The position numbers were made by a program, and so were the translations under genes. The notes under the pieces are model-generated. The model was not told the origin of the DNA, ran no database searches, and saw only the letters and a list, made by a program, of their open reading frames with translations. This document shows, in pieces, positions 47,188 to 56,418 of a DNA stretch of 64,000 bases. Origin of the DNA: Sphingomonas sp. OV641 (GTDB lineage: Bacteria > Pseudomonadota > Alphaproteobacteria > Sphingomonadales > Sphingomonadaceae); NCBI RefSeq assembly GCF_900109205.1, contig NZ_FNZB01000001.1, positions 868,001-932,000 of the forward strand. The letters run 5' to 3'. Position 1 is the first letter of the stretch, and each line of letters starts with the position of its first letter.

Positions 47188-49446
47188 GTGACGCGTCTCG
47201 ACCTTCTGGCCAGTTGCGCGTTGACGGCGGCGTTCCTGTGCGGGCTATCGGGCACGGCCGCCGCGCAGGATCTTCAGGACCGGCCGGTGCCGCCGCCCGC
47301 CCCCGAAGTCGCGGCGGATCCGGCGCCCGGCACGGTCGCCGACGACCAGGTGAACTTCAACGCCGGTACGCTGGAATATGATTATGAAGGCGATGTCGTC
47401 ACCGCCACGGACGAAGTCCGCATGTTCCGCGCGGGGCAGCGGTTGCGCGCCGACAAGGTCGTTTGGGATCGCAAGACCGGCAAGGTCGTCGCGACCGGCA
47501 ACATCGCGGTCACCAGTCCGGAAGGCGATACCGCATACGGCGATTCGATCGAGCTCACTGATTCGCTGAAGGACGGGCTGGTGGACAACATGCTCGTCGT
47601 GCTGGAGCGCGGCGGTCGGTTGGCGGCGGACCGCGGCACTCGCTTCGAAGACGGCACCATTTCGCTGGATCGCGCCGCCTACACCGCTTGCTCGGTGGTG
47701 GACTCCGACGGCTGCCCCAAGGAGCCGACGTGGAAGGTAACGGCCGTCAAGGTTACGTACCGCCCCGATCGTGAGCGCGTCTACTACACGGGCGGACAGG
47801 TTCATCTGTTTGGCCTGCCCTCGATCCCGCTGCCGAAATTCTCGCACCCGATCGGCGAAGGCACCGCCAGTGGCCTGCTGACCCCGAACGTCAGCTATGA
47901 TCGCGTGAACGGATTCGAGGTCGCAACGCCCTACCTCTTCCGGCTCGCACCCAATCGCAAGCTGACCGTTACGCCGCACGTCTATTCCGATGTGCTTCCG
48001 ATGCTCGAGGCCAATTACGAGCATCTGAACGAACTCGGCGCCTTCAGCATCACCGGCTACGGCACGGTGAGCCGCCGCAGCGATGATCTGTCCAGCGGGT
48101 TCACCTCGACAACCGAACAGGCGTTCCGCGGCTACTTGGACGGGGTCGGGCGATTTCAGCTGGATGAGAACTGGAGCCTCTCCGGCTCGCTGCGGCTCGC
48201 CACCGATCGAACCTTCCTGCGCCGCTATGACATTTCCAAGGCCGATCGCCTGCGAACCACCGTCGCGTTGGAGCGGATCGATCGGGACAGCTATTTCTCT
48301 CTCGCCGGCTGGGCCACGCAGACCCTGCGCGTGGGTGAGCGGCAGGGATTTCAGCCGATCGCGCTGCCCGAGCTCGACTATCGCCGTCGCACCACCGAAG
48401 ACCTGCTGGGCGGTACCGTCCAATTTCAGTTGAACACGCTCGCGCTCGGTCGAAAGGCCGGACAGGACACGCAGCGCGCCTTTGCCAGCGCCCGATGGGA
48501 TCTGCGCCGGCTGACCAACTGGGGACAGGAAGTCACCTTCACGGCCTTCGCGCGCGCCGATGCCTATAACACCAACGATACTGCCGCGACCGAGATCACC
48601 AGCTATCGCGGGGTCGAGGGCTTTCAGTCGCGCGCCATCGGGTCCGTGGCGGTCGACGTGCGCTGGCCGTTCGTCGGCGCGCTGATGGGCGGGACGCAAC
48701 GGATCACGCCGCGATTGCAGATCGTCGCCTCGCCGAAGATCGAGAACCTCGATCTGCCAAACGAGGATGCGCGCGCGATCGACCTTGAGGATTCGAACCT
48801 CTTCGCGCTGAACCGCTTCGCCGGTTATGATCGTTGGGAGGATTCCTCGCGGGCAACCTACGGCATCGAATATGATCTCGATCTGCCTGGGTTCAGCCTC
48901 TCGGCCAATATCGGCCAAAGCTACCGTCTGGATAATCGGGCAACGATCCTTCCGTCGGGCACCGGGCTCAGCGATCGGTTCTCCGATATCGTCGGCCGCA
49001 CCACGCTGCGCTTCCGCGACTTCGTATCGCTGACGCATCGTTACCGGCTCGACAAGGATGGGCTGGCCGTCCGCCGCAACGAAGTCGACGCCACCGTCGG
49101 ATCGCGCGATACCTATCTTCTGGTCGGCTATCTTCGCCTGAACCGAGACATCGTGGATCTGGAGGATCTGCAGGATCGGGAGGAAATCCGGGTCGGCGGA
49201 CGCGTGCAGTTTGCCCGCTTCTGGTCGGCTTTCGCGTCGGGCCTCATTGATCTTACCGATCGCACCGATGACGTTTTCTCGCTGGCCGACGGCTTTGATC
49301 CGATCCGCCATCGTCTCGGCGTCCAATATGAGGACGATTGCCTCACGCTCGGTGTCACCTGGCGCCAGGATTACCGGACCACCGGCGACGCCCGGCGCGG
49401 CAGCAGCTATTTGTTGACGCTGGCCTTCAAGAACCTCGGGCGCTAA
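47188..49446 (+). CDS. lptD: LptD-family outer membrane assembly protein
   Basis: Outer-membrane barrel with an N-terminal OstA/LptA-like domain; in LPS bacteria it delivers LPS to the cell surface. It has 752 residues from a GTG at 47188, with a signal peptide ending near GTAAAQ. The OstA-like domain spans about 50-160 (DNMLVVLERGGRLAADRGTR). Cys168, Cys176 and Cys718 are the visible cysteines of the mature protein, fewer than the four of E. coli LptD. If the host lacks LPS, the cargo may be a glycosphingolipid. surA follows 80 bases downstream. Confidence 0.93.
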   Translation: MTRLDLLASCALTAAFLCGLSGTAAAQDLQDRPVPPPAPEVAADPAPGTVADDQVNFNAGTLEYDYEGDVVTATDEVRMFRAGQRLRADKVVWDRKTGKVVATGNIAVTSPEGDTAYGDSIELTDSLKDGLVDNMLVVLERGGRLAADRGTRFEDGTISLDRAAYTACSVVDSDGCPKEPTWKVTAVKVTYRPDRERVYYTGGQVHLFGLPSIPLPKFSHPIGEGTASGLLTPNVSYDRVNGFEVATPYLFRLAPNRKLTVTPHVYSDVLPMLEANYEHLNELGAFSITGYGTVSRRSDDLSSGFTSTTEQAFRGYLDGVGRFQLDENWSLSGSLRLATDRTFLRRYDISKADRLRTTVALERIDRDSYFSLAGWATQTLRVGERQGFQPIALPELDYRRRTTEDLLGGTVQFQLNTLALGRKAGQDTQRAFASARWDLRRLTNWGQEVTFTAFARADAYNTNDTAATEITSYRGVEGFQSRAIGSVAVDVRWPFVGALMGGTQRITPRLQIVASPKIENLDLPNEDARAIDLEDSNLFALNRFAGYDRWEDSSRATYGIEYDLDLPGFSLSANIGQSYRLDNRATILPSGTGLSDRFSDIVGRTTLRFRDFVSLTHRYRLDKDGLAVRRNEVDATVGSRDTYLLVGYLRLNRDIVDLEDLQDREEIRVGGRVQFARFWSAFASGLIDLTDRTDDVFSLADGFDPIRHRLGVQYEDDCLTLGVTWRQDYRTTGDARRGSSYLLTLAFKNLGR

Positions 49447-49526
49447 GCCTCGGTTCAGCTACAAGAATGCAGTGCCGGGCCGGCAGCAACGGCGCGCAAG
49501 ATGGGATTCCTGAACGAGTGACGACG

Positions 49527-50894
49527 ATGGGCAACAAGGCGCTGCGGTTCGGCCGCGTCGCGGGCATGGTGCTGGCGCTGGCCGCCGCGGGCGCAGCCAC
49601 GGGGCAGCAGGCAGATCCGGCGACGGTGGCTGACCAGTCGCTGCCGGACAATACCGGGCTGAACATCCCCCAGAATCTGGAGATCTTCGGCACCGTCGAC
49701 CCGAACGTGCGCAAGGCGACGGCGATCGTGAACGACAATGTGCTGACCCGCACGGATGTGGATCAGCGCGTGGCCCTGATCCTTGCCGCGAACAATGTTC
49801 AGTTGAAGGCCGAGGAGATCGATCGACTGCGCCTTCAGGTGCTGCGTCAGCTGATCGACGAGGTGCTTCAGATCCAGCAGGCGAAGACCGCTGAGATCAC
49901 CATCACCGATGATGAGCTGAATCAGAGTCTCAACCGCATCGCCGGCAACTTCGGCCGTACCCCGGAACAGTTCCGCGTGTTCCTGCGTGAACAGGGCTCG
50001 TCCGAACGCTCCATCAAGCGCCAGATCGAAGGCGAGCTTGCATGGCAACGCTATCTGCGACGCCGGGTCGAGCCGTTCGTCAACGTCGGCGACGAAGAGG
50101 TGAAGGCGATCCTCGACCGGCTCGAGGCAGCCAAGGGGACGGACGAGTTTCACCTGAACGAAATCTATCTGTCCGCCACGCCGGATCGCACCGAAGAAGT
50201 CTATGGCGCGGCGCGTCAGTTGATTGGTGAGATCCAGAAGGGCCAGGCGCCGTTCGGCTATTTCGCCCGCAACTTTTCCGAAGCGTCGACGCGCGGCGTG
50301 AACGGCGATCTCGGCTGGGTCCGCGGGGCACAGCTCCCGGCGGAGCTGGCGGAAGCGGCCGGCCAGATGCAGGTCGGCCAGGTCGTCGGCCCGATTCCCG
50401 TGCCGGGCGGCTTCTCGATCCTTCACCTGGTGGACAAGCGCCAGGTGCTCACGGCCAACCCGCGCGACGCCCGTCTCAGCCTGAAGCAGATGACGATCAA
50501 GTTCCCGCGCGGCACTACCCAGGCGCAGGCGAGTCAGCGGACGGCCAGCTTCGCTTCCACGCTGACCAAGCTTCAGGGCTGCGGCTCGGTGGAAAAGGTC
50601 GCTGCCTCGATCAATGCCGAAGTGGTGCAGAACGATGCGATCCGCATTCGCGATCTGCCCGCACCGCTGCAGGACATCATGCTGAACCTCCAGGTCGGCC
50701 AGGCAACGCCGCCCTTCGGCAATCCGGACGAAGGGGTGCGCACCCTCGTCCTTTGCGGACGGGACGATACGGCATCGGCCCAGCTTCCCGGCTCGGAGCA
50801 GATCCAGAACCAGCTGGAGCAGCAGCGCGTCAACCTGCGTGCGCAGCAGGCCCTTCGTGACCTGCGTCGCGACGCCATCGTGGAGTATCGCTGA
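49527..50894 (+). CDS. surA: SurA-like periplasmic peptidyl-prolyl isomerase
   Basis: Chaperone and PPIase that escorts outer-membrane proteins to BamA. It has 455 residues with a signal peptide. The N-terminal chaperone helices (about 60-195) are followed by one clear parvulin domain (about 200-300, with FGYFARNFSEAST and GDLGWVRG) and a second, degenerate domain toward the C-terminus. A GTG at 49518 is an alternative start. The lptD-surA-pdxA-rsmA order is conserved across proteobacteria. Confidence 0.93.
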   Translation: MGNKALRFGRVAGMVLALAAAGAATGQQADPATVADQSLPDNTGLNIPQNLEIFGTVDPNVRKATAIVNDNVLTRTDVDQRVALILAANNVQLKAEEIDRLRLQVLRQLIDEVLQIQQAKTAEITITDDELNQSLNRIAGNFGRTPEQFRVFLREQGSSERSIKRQIEGELAWQRYLRRRVEPFVNVGDEEVKAILDRLEAAKGTDEFHLNEIYLSATPDRTEEVYGAARQLIGEIQKGQAPFGYFARNFSEASTRGVNGDLGWVRGAQLPAELAEAAGQMQVGQVVGPIPVPGGFSILHLVDKRQVLTANPRDARLSLKQMTIKFPRGTTQAQASQRTASFASTLTKLQGCGSVEKVAASINAEVVQNDAIRIRDLPAPLQDIMLNLQVGQATPPFGNPDEGVRTLVLCGRDDTASAQLPGSEQIQNQLEQQRVNLRAQQALRDLRRDAIVEYR

Positions 50895-50904
50895 GATCTC
50901 GGTC

Positions 50905-51900
50905 GTGTCGCCTCTCGCTGTTTCCATGGGCGATCCGGCCGGCATCGGGCCGGAGGTGATCGCCAAGGCCTGGGCCGCGCGCAACGCCGCGGCGCTTCCC
51001 CCCTTCTTCGCCGTCGGCGACGTGCGCGCGATCGAGCGGGTGTGGAAGGGCCCGGTCGCCCCGATCACCGATCTGCGGGAGGTGGAAGGCGCGTTTGACG
51101 CGGCGCTCCCGGTCCTGACCGTGGAGGATGCCGGGGAGATCGTGCCCGGCCGCCCGGACGCTGACGGTGCGCGCTGCGCGCTTCATTCGCTGGAACTGGC
51201 AGTCGGGCTCGCGCGATCGGGCGCAGCCTCCGCCCTTGTGACCGGGCCGGTTTCCAAGGCGCAGCTCTACGGCATCGGCTTCAGCCATCCGGGGCAGACC
51301 GAATTCGTTGCCGAGCGCTTCGGTGTGTCGAAGGAAAATGCCGTCATGATGCTGGCCGGCCCGTCGCTGCGGGTGGTGCCGATGACGACGCACGTTCCTC
51401 TGGTGCAGGTCGCCTCGCTGCTGACGATCGAACTGGTGGTCGCCAAGGGCCGTGCCACCGCGCGGGGGCTGCGTCGCAATTTCGGCGTGGAGGAGCCGCG
51501 TCTCGCCTTTGCCGGCTTCAACCCGCACGCAGGCGAATCCGGCACGCTGGGCCGCGAAGAGATTGAGGTGCTTGAACCGGCCATCGCGCAGCTGCGGGGG
51601 GAAGGCATCAACGCCATGGGGCCGTTTGCCGCGGACACCATGTTCCATGATCGCGCGCGCGAACAATATGATGCGGCGCTCTGCTGCTATCACGATCAGG
51701 CACTGATCCCGCTCAAGGCGCTGCATTTCGATGAAGGCGTCAACATCACGCTCGGGCTGCCCGTCGTGCGGACCTCGCCGGATCACGGCACCGCCTTCAC
51801 CCTTGCCGGACAGAACAGGGCGGAACCGGGCGCGACGATCGCCGCCATCGCCATGGCCGCCAAGGCTGCCGCGATGCGCGCCGCCTGTCCCAACCTGTGA
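50905..51900 (+). CDS. pdxA: 4-hydroxythreonine-4-phosphate dehydrogenase
   Basis: NAD-dependent enzyme of the vitamin B6 pathway. It has 331 residues from GTG 50905, chosen because [16 protein letters not shown] is the conserved N-terminus. Metal-binding His residues appear in MTTHVPL, the FNPHAGE block and the [10 protein letters not shown] block. It starts 10 bases after surA and ends in a GTGA overlap with rsmA. Confidence 0.95.
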   Translation: MSPLAVSMGDPAGIGPEVIAKAWAARNAAALPPFFAVGDVRAIERVWKGPVAPITDLREVEGAFDAALPVLTVEDAGEIVPGRPDADGARCALHSLELAVGLARSGAASALVTGPVSKAQLYGIGFSHPGQTEFVAERFGVSKENAVMMLAGPSLRVVPMTTHVPLVQVASLLTIELVVAKGRATARGLRRNFGVEEPRLAFAGFNPHAGESGTLGREEIEVLEPAIAQLRGEGINAMGPFAADTMFHDRAREQYDAALCCYHDQALIPLKALHFDEGVNITLGLPVVRTSPDHGTAFTLAGQNRAEPGATIAAIAMAAKAAAMRAACPNL

Positions 51901-52715
51901 CGGATCTGCCGCCGCTGCGCGACGTGATCGCGCGGCATGGTCTCAGCGCCTCCAAGGCGCTGGGCCAGAACTTCCTCTTCGACGCGCAGCTTCTCGCCCG
52001 CATCGCCCGCATTCCTGGCGATCTGGACGGCGCGGAGGTGCTGGAGATCGGGCCCGGCCCCGGTGGCCTCACGCGGGCGCTGCTCGCGGCGGGGGCGAGC
52101 GTCACCGCGATCGAGCGGGACCGACGCTGCATCCCGGCGCTCGCTGAACTCGGCGAAGCGTATCCCGGCAAGTTAAAGGTGATCGAAGGCGACGCGCTGA
52201 CGATCGATCCCCGCCCCCTGTTCGCCGGCAAGCCCCATATCGTTGCCAACCTCCCCTATAATGTCGGTACGGCGCTGCTGGTCGGCTGGTTGTCCGCGGA
52301 ATGGCTGCCTTGGTGGCGATCGCTCACCTTGATGTTTCAACGTGAGGTGGCCGACCGGATCGTGGCGTCGCCCGGCACGGACGCTTACGGGCGCCTCGCG
52401 GTGCTGGCCCAATGGCGCAGCACGCCGCGCATCGCCATGCCCGTCCACCGCTCTGCCTTCACCCCGCCGCCAAAGGTGATGTCGGCAGTGGTGCATATCG
52501 AGCCGTCTGAAGCGCCATCCGGCGTCGCCCTGGCAAAGCTGGAGGCGCTTACCGCAGCCGCCTTTGGTCAGCGGCGCAAGATGCTGCGGCAAAGTCTGCG
52601 TGGCGTGCCCGGCGCATTGGCCGCGCTGGAGGCTGAGGGCATCGATCCCACCCGCCGGGCGGAAACGGTAAGCGTGCCGGAGTTCCTGGCCCTCGCGCGC
52701 CATCTCAGCACCTGA
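51897..52715 (+). CDS. rsmA: 16S rRNA adenine dimethyltransferase RsmA/KsgA
   Basis: SAM-dependent enzyme that dimethylates two adjacent adenines near the 3' end of 16S rRNA. It has 272 residues from a GTG overlapping the pdxA stop. GQNFLFD, the SAM loop [14 protein letters not shown] and the catalytic NLPYNVGT are all present. It ends the lptD-surA-pdxA-rsmA operon. Confidence 0.96.
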   Translation: MTDLPPLRDVIARHGLSASKALGQNFLFDAQLLARIARIPGDLDGAEVLEIGPGPGGLTRALLAAGASVTAIERDRRCIPALAELGEAYPGKLKVIEGDALTIDPRPLFAGKPHIVANLPYNVGTALLVGWLSAEWLPWWRSLTLMFQREVADRIVASPGTDAYGRLAVLAQWRSTPRIAMPVHRSAFTPPPKVMSAVVHIEPSEAPSGVALAKLEALTAAAFGQRRKMLRQSLRGVPGALAALEAEGIDPTRRAETVSVPEFLALARHLST

Positions 52716-52761
52716 CGACGCGCGCTACGCTGCCAAACAGTCGGTCTGAGTTTTTGCGATT

Positions 52762-52799
52762 GGGAGGCCGGCATGATCCCCCCGGTCCTCCGGCCTCCC
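52762..52799. terminator. 10-bp perfect inverted repeat after rsmA
   Basis: GGGAGGCCGG (52762-52771) and CCGGCCTCCC (52790-52799) form a perfect GC stem with an 18-base loop, 46 bases after the rsmA stop. It could end the lptD-surA-pdxA-rsmA transcript, but no T-run follows. Confidence 0.4.
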
Positions 52800-52997
52800 G
52801 CTCGCCCGGCCACGCAGCCGCTACCGCTAGGTCGCTCCCTTCTCGACCCCGCGATCACCCGCACGGCGCGCCACATGACAGATGCGGAGCCGGCCCCCTT
52901 GCACAGCTCCGCATCATTTCCGTCGCAACGTCCCCCCGTTTTGGTCCGTCTCGACGTGTCGCGCCCTCAGAGGCATCGGCCTAATGCCTAGGGCGTG

Positions 52998-53053
52998 TAC
53001 CGGGTGTTATCCGGGAAATACCCGGTAAGTCATCGCGGTACCGGGTATTTCCC
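52998..53053. promoter_or_regulatory. Three CCGGG-type dyads, candidate operator
   Basis: Copies at 52998-53012 (TACCGGGTGTTATCC), 53013-53027 (inverted, GGGAAATACCCGGTA) and 53039-53053 (TACCGGGTATTTCCC). Copies two and three are a perfect 15-bp inverted pair separated by 11 bases; the middle copy is itself a CCGGG-AAATA-CCCGG dyad. Copies one and three start 41 bases apart, about four helical turns. The cluster ends about 110 bases before the kinase ATG. Confidence 0.65.
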
Positions 53054-53161
53054 TGCTTGGCCGTGATGCTCCCGCACGCCAACGACATGTTTCGCGTTTT
53101 CCGTGCTAGATGCAGGGTTTACGCTACCTGTTTGGGGGAAAGGACCGCGTTTCGGAAATCT

Positions 53162-54790
53162 ATGGCCAGCGGCGCGCTCCATGACGATGAGGTACGCTCA
53201 GCCTCGCGGCGTCTCGTTTTGGCGCTTCCGCGGGGGCGTGCGCGCGATGTGGCGCTGCTGGCATTGTACGCGCTGGGCTTCGTTCTTACCCACAGGCTTG
53301 CCGCCGCCTGGGATGGTGACGGCTATTATTCGCTCTGGTTTCCGGCTGCCGGGGTGCGCTTCGCGCTCCTTTGGCGCGCCGGCGCGCGCCTCACCCTGCC
53401 CGTCGCCGCCGTGGAACTCGGCATGGATCTGCTCACCGGCGCGGTGGTGCTCACCCGTTCCGACTGGTTCATGCTCGTGTCCGCCGTGGTCCGGCCGGTA
53501 TTTGCCTATGGCCTGATTGTCTTTGTCACCCGTCGCCTGCTGCGGGGGATGGAGAGCCGCGGCGTCATGTTTACGGCGCCAATGCCGTTCGCCGTGGCGG
53601 CTGTGTTGGCGCCGATCGCCGCATCGCTTGCGGCCATTCCACAGGCGCTGCTCCGCCCGGATCTGACCGGCATCACCGATTTCCGCGCCATGGTACTCTC
53701 GCTCAATGCCTTTGCCATTGGCGATCTGCTTGGCGTGCTCCTGGTTGCCCCGCCCCTGCTTTGGGTAGCGGATCACATCAGCGGGAAGAACCGCTTCACC
53801 ATTCGTCATCGTAGCGCGCCCATCCTGATTGAAAGCGCGTCGGTGTTGGGGTTCGGTATCCTGCTCGGGGTCGGGCTCGCCTGGGTCGGGCTGGGGCTTC
53901 AGCCGGCGCCGGTGCTGGTGGCGATCGCCTGGGTTGGCCTTCGCCTCGGCCGGTTCGGTGCCTGGTGCGCGCTGCTCATCGTGGCGACCATTGTGCTGCC
54001 CTTCACGGCCACGGAAATGTCGACGGCCGCCCGCCTGAACCTTCACCTTGGCCTCGCTACTTTGGTGGTGACGGGGTATCTGGCCGGCAGTTTTTCCGAT
54101 GCGCAGGCGCGTGCGCGCGAGGCCCTGGCCCGGCGTGACCGCCTGTTGTTCCAGGCCGAGCGGCTGAAGACGCTGCGCGCCATGTCGGTGGCGGTGATCC
54201 ATGAGATTTCGCAGCCGCTCTCCACTCTCTCGATCGAGGCGCGTCACCTGCACGAATCGGCGGAGAACGCGCCGCCGGAAGTCGTCGCCACCGCTGCCCT
54301 GATCCATGCGAAGGCGACGCAATTGTCGGAGCTCGTGCGGCGTCTGCGCCGCTATGGCGGGCGCGCGGTTGATGAGCCGACGCCGCTGCCGGTCAGTGCA
54401 TTGATGGACAGCGTCCTTGCACTGGCTCGTCCGGAGATCTCCGCGGCGGGCGTCGGTTTGGCAGTCGGCCGGGTTGACAGCAATCTGATCGTGCTCGGAC
54501 AGGAAGTGGAACTCGCCCAGGCCATGATGAACCTGATCCGCAACGCCGCGCAGGCATGCGGAACGGGTGGCGAGGTAAGCCTGGTGGTGGAACAGGAAGG
54601 CGAAACCGTGCGCCTCTGCGTCGAGAATGGCTGCGCGCCAGGCCGTTCCTCCCAGCCGGGGATGGGCGTGGGCACGATGATCGCGCGCGCCATTGTCGAG
54701 GCGCATGGCGGCACGCTCGTCCGCGCCACGGAAAAGAACGGGCGGGTGCGCGCTACCATCACCCTCCCCTTGGTGGGGGAGCCGGCGTGA
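53162..54790 (+). CDS. MASE1-domain sensor histidine kinase
   Basis: A 542-residue membrane kinase. A MASE1-like N-terminal region of about eight hydrophobic helices (residues 23-310) precedes a short linker and a kinase core with phospho-acceptor His347 in VIHEISQPL, the HEI(N/S)QPL box of the FixL/TodS group. The ATPase has an N box (NLIRNAAQA) but a loose G2 region (GMGVGTMIARAIVEAHGG). ATG 53162 was chosen because it clears the dyad cluster; TTG 53057 and ATG 53066 are also in frame. The signal sensed is unknown. It overlaps the regulator gene by four bases. Confidence 0.82.
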   Translation: MASGALHDDEVRSASRRLVLALPRGRARDVALLALYALGFVLTHRLAAAWDGDGYYSLWFPAAGVRFALLWRAGARLTLPVAAVELGMDLLTGAVVLTRSDWFMLVSAVVRPVFAYGLIVFVTRRLLRGMESRGVMFTAPMPFAVAAVLAPIAASLAAIPQALLRPDLTGITDFRAMVLSLNAFAIGDLLGVLLVAPPLLWVADHISGKNRFTIRHRSAPILIESASVLGFGILLGVGLAWVGLGLQPAPVLVAIAWVGLRLGRFGAWCALLIVATIVLPFTATEMSTAARLNLHLGLATLVVTGYLAGSFSDAQARAREALARRDRLLFQAERLKTLRAMSVAVIHEISQPLSTLSIEARHLHESAENAPPEVVATAALIHAKATQLSELVRRLRRYGGRAVDEPTPLPVSALMDSVLALARPEISAAGVGLAVGRVDSNLIVLGQEVELAQAMMNLIRNAAQACGTGGEVSLVVEQEGETVRLCVENGCAPGRSSQPGMGVGTMIARAIVEAHGGTLVRATEKNGRVRATITLPLVGEPA

Positions 54791-55365
54791 GCAAAGGTGA
54801 TACCGTTTACGTCGTTGATGACGATCCCGATCTGGCGGCCAGCGTCGCGCGCCTCCTGCGGCGGCACGGTTATGCCGCCGAACCGATCCTTGATCCGATT
54901 GATCTGCTTCATGTCTATCTGGATGCGCCGGCGCACTGCATCGTCACTGATGTGATGATGGGGGATCTGGACGGCTTCGGGTTTGCCGATCGCGTTCGCG
55001 TTCTCGATCCGGACGTGGCGATCGTCTTCATGACCGCCTGGCCCACCACCGCCAACGCCGTCGATTCCGTGCGGCGTTATGGCGGGCTGGATTACCTGGA
55101 AAAGCCGATCGACGAGGATCGCCTGCTCGCCGCCATCCGCGAGGGCGTCGTGTGGAGCCGCGACCGGCGCGCCGTCAGCGCCCGGACCGCCAGCCTGACG
55201 CCGCGCGAACGCCAGGTTTTCGATCTTCTTGTGCAGGGGCATCCGAACAAGGTCGTCGCCGACCGCCTCGGCCTGTCACCCAAGACCGTCGAGGATCATC
55301 GCGCATCCGTCCTCGCCAAGACCGGAACGACCGGTCTTGCCCAGCTCATCGCCTTGTCAAAATGA
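54787..55365 (+). CDS. FixJ/TodT-type response regulator
   Basis: A 192-residue regulator starting with a GTG that overlaps the kinase stop (GTGA). The receiver domain (1-120) has DDD at 11-13, phospho-acceptor Asp55 and the Lys in YLEKP. The C-terminal LuxR-type HTH (about 135-185, LTPRERQVFDLL with the KTVEDHRASV recognition helix) matches the FixJ/TodT/StyR group. This pairing with a HEISQPL kinase forms a complete two-component system, whose binding site may be the upstream dyads. Confidence 0.9.
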   Translation: MSKGDTVYVVDDDPDLAASVARLLRRHGYAAEPILDPIDLLHVYLDAPAHCIVTDVMMGDLDGFGFADRVRVLDPDVAIVFMTAWPTTANAVDSVRRYGGLDYLEKPIDEDRLLAAIREGVVWSRDRRAVSARTASLTPRERQVFDLLVQGHPNKVVADRLGLSPKTVEDHRASVLAKTGTTGLAQLIALSK

Positions 55366-55375
55366 GTTCTTCATC

Positions 55376-55759
55376 ATGACTGCTTCTGTCGCGACACCGC
55401 CGCATCAGCGCGGAGATGAGATGCTGATCGAACTGGCGATCCTTGGCGTCCTTGCCGAGCGAACCGAGGTCTATCCCTCGCATCTCGTCGGAGAATTGCG
55501 TCGTCGTCTCCCCTGCGTCGCTGGGGAGGAGGTCCGCCCCGTCCTTGAACGGCTCTGGCAGGAAAAGCGCGTCGCGCGCCTGTGGCACCGCTATTTGCTG
55601 CCTGGTCGGGTGCCGGCCGTGCGCAAGAAGTGGCTGGAGATGATCGACCGTCGGCGCGAAGATCTGGAGGCGCTTGAGTCTAACGAGAATGGCTATGTCG
55701 AAGGGCGCGCCGCCCTGCTCGGCTGGGACGGATGGCACGTGGGGAATGTCGATGCCTGA
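55376..55759 (+). CDS. Small winged-helix-like protein, 127 residues
   Basis: Begins 10 bases after the response regulator and is co-oriented. The segment LIELAILGVLAERTEVYPSHLVGELRRRLP and the following EEVRPVLERLWQEKRV look like a winged-helix core, with a wing-like YLLPGRVP. No exact family is recognised; it may be a DNA-binding accessory to the two-component system. The C-terminus is Trp/Gly-rich. Confidence 0.6.
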   Translation: MTASVATPPHQRGDEMLIELAILGVLAERTEVYPSHLVGELRRRLPCVAGEEVRPVLERLWQEKRVARLWHRYLLPGRVPAVRKKWLEMIDRRREDLEALESNENGYVEGRAALLGWDGWHVGNVDA

Positions 55760-55880
55760 TCGCGACTACGGGCACTCGGCGGTCAGGCGCTTCGGAGCAT
55801 GTTAGCCATATGACGAGGCGCACCAAGCGGCACCACCGACCATCAGGGCAAAGGCCGCATCGGCGGCGCCTGCCCGCCGC

Positions 55881-56384
55881 TTAGTTCTTGGCGGGCACCT
55901 GCTTGGTCGTGTTGGCCTGGGCCGTGGCGACCGGCGGCCCCTTGGCGATGGTGGCGGCAAGCGTCGTGGCCTGCGGGCAGGAGGCTTTGCACAGCACCTT
56001 CACCCGCGCGAGATTCTCCTTGGCCCGCGCAACGGCGCCCTTGGCGACCAGCGCCTCACCCTGGCCTGTCAGCGCGTCCACGTCGTTGGGCTCGAGCAGC
56101 AGCGCCTCGCGGTACAGGCGGATCGCCTTGCCCGGCAGACCCCGCCCCTCCGACAACTCGGCCAGGACGATGAACGCCTGGCGATTGCGCGGGTCAACAG
56201 CCACCGCCGTCTCCAGCAGGTCGATGGCGGTGTCGACATTGCCGGCGGACCGGGCGGCCTTGCCCTGCTGCAACAGCGCGAGCGACTTGGCATCGATCTG
56301 GTCATCGGGACGTTGGCCGTGAAGCGATGTCGAGATTGAAACCATCGCGAGCGCAGCGGCTACGGCGACTGACGTGTAACGCAT
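55881..56384 (-). CDS. Secreted TPR-repeat protein
   Basis: A 167-residue protein with a signal peptide (MRYTSVAVAAALAMVSIS) and two to three tetratricopeptide units (A-x-x-A-G-N...A-I-x-L pattern, about residues 38-125), followed by a CKASCP motif with two cysteines that could form a disulfide. TPR proteins are protein-binding scaffolds; no partner can be named. It lies 34 bases downstream of rsmB on the same strand. Confidence 0.75.
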   Translation of the reverse strand: MRYTSVAVAAALAMVSISTSLHGQRPDDQIDAKSLALLQQGKAARSAGNVDTAIDLLETAVAVDPRNRQAFIVLAELSEGRGLPGKAIRLYREALLLEPNDVDALTGQGEALVAKGAVARAKENLARVKVLCKASCPQATTLAATIAKGPPVATAQANTTKQVPAKN

Positions 56385-56418
56385 CAAGGGCTCCAGCTTC
56401 GGCACGGCAACGTACCGG

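Larger units (their letters stand above)
52716..53161. other. 446-base spacer between rsmA and the MASE1 kinase
   Basis: No credible gene is seen: the open frames here are short, Pro/Arg-rich and lack ribosome-binding sites. The first part holds a GC-rich hairpin (52762-52799); the last part holds three copies of a TACCGGGT-type sequence (52998-53053), the likely control region of the downstream kinase operon. Confidence 0.6.

Noticed and set aside
47245..49326. Long minus-strand open frame opposite lptD (693 codons)
   Set aside because: Antisense shadow of lptD; no motif, signal or neighbour supports it.
52754..52984. Short plus-strand frames in the spacer after rsmA
   Set aside because: Pro/Arg/Ser-rich, overlapping a hairpin, no ribosome-binding site, and nothing resembling a protein domain.
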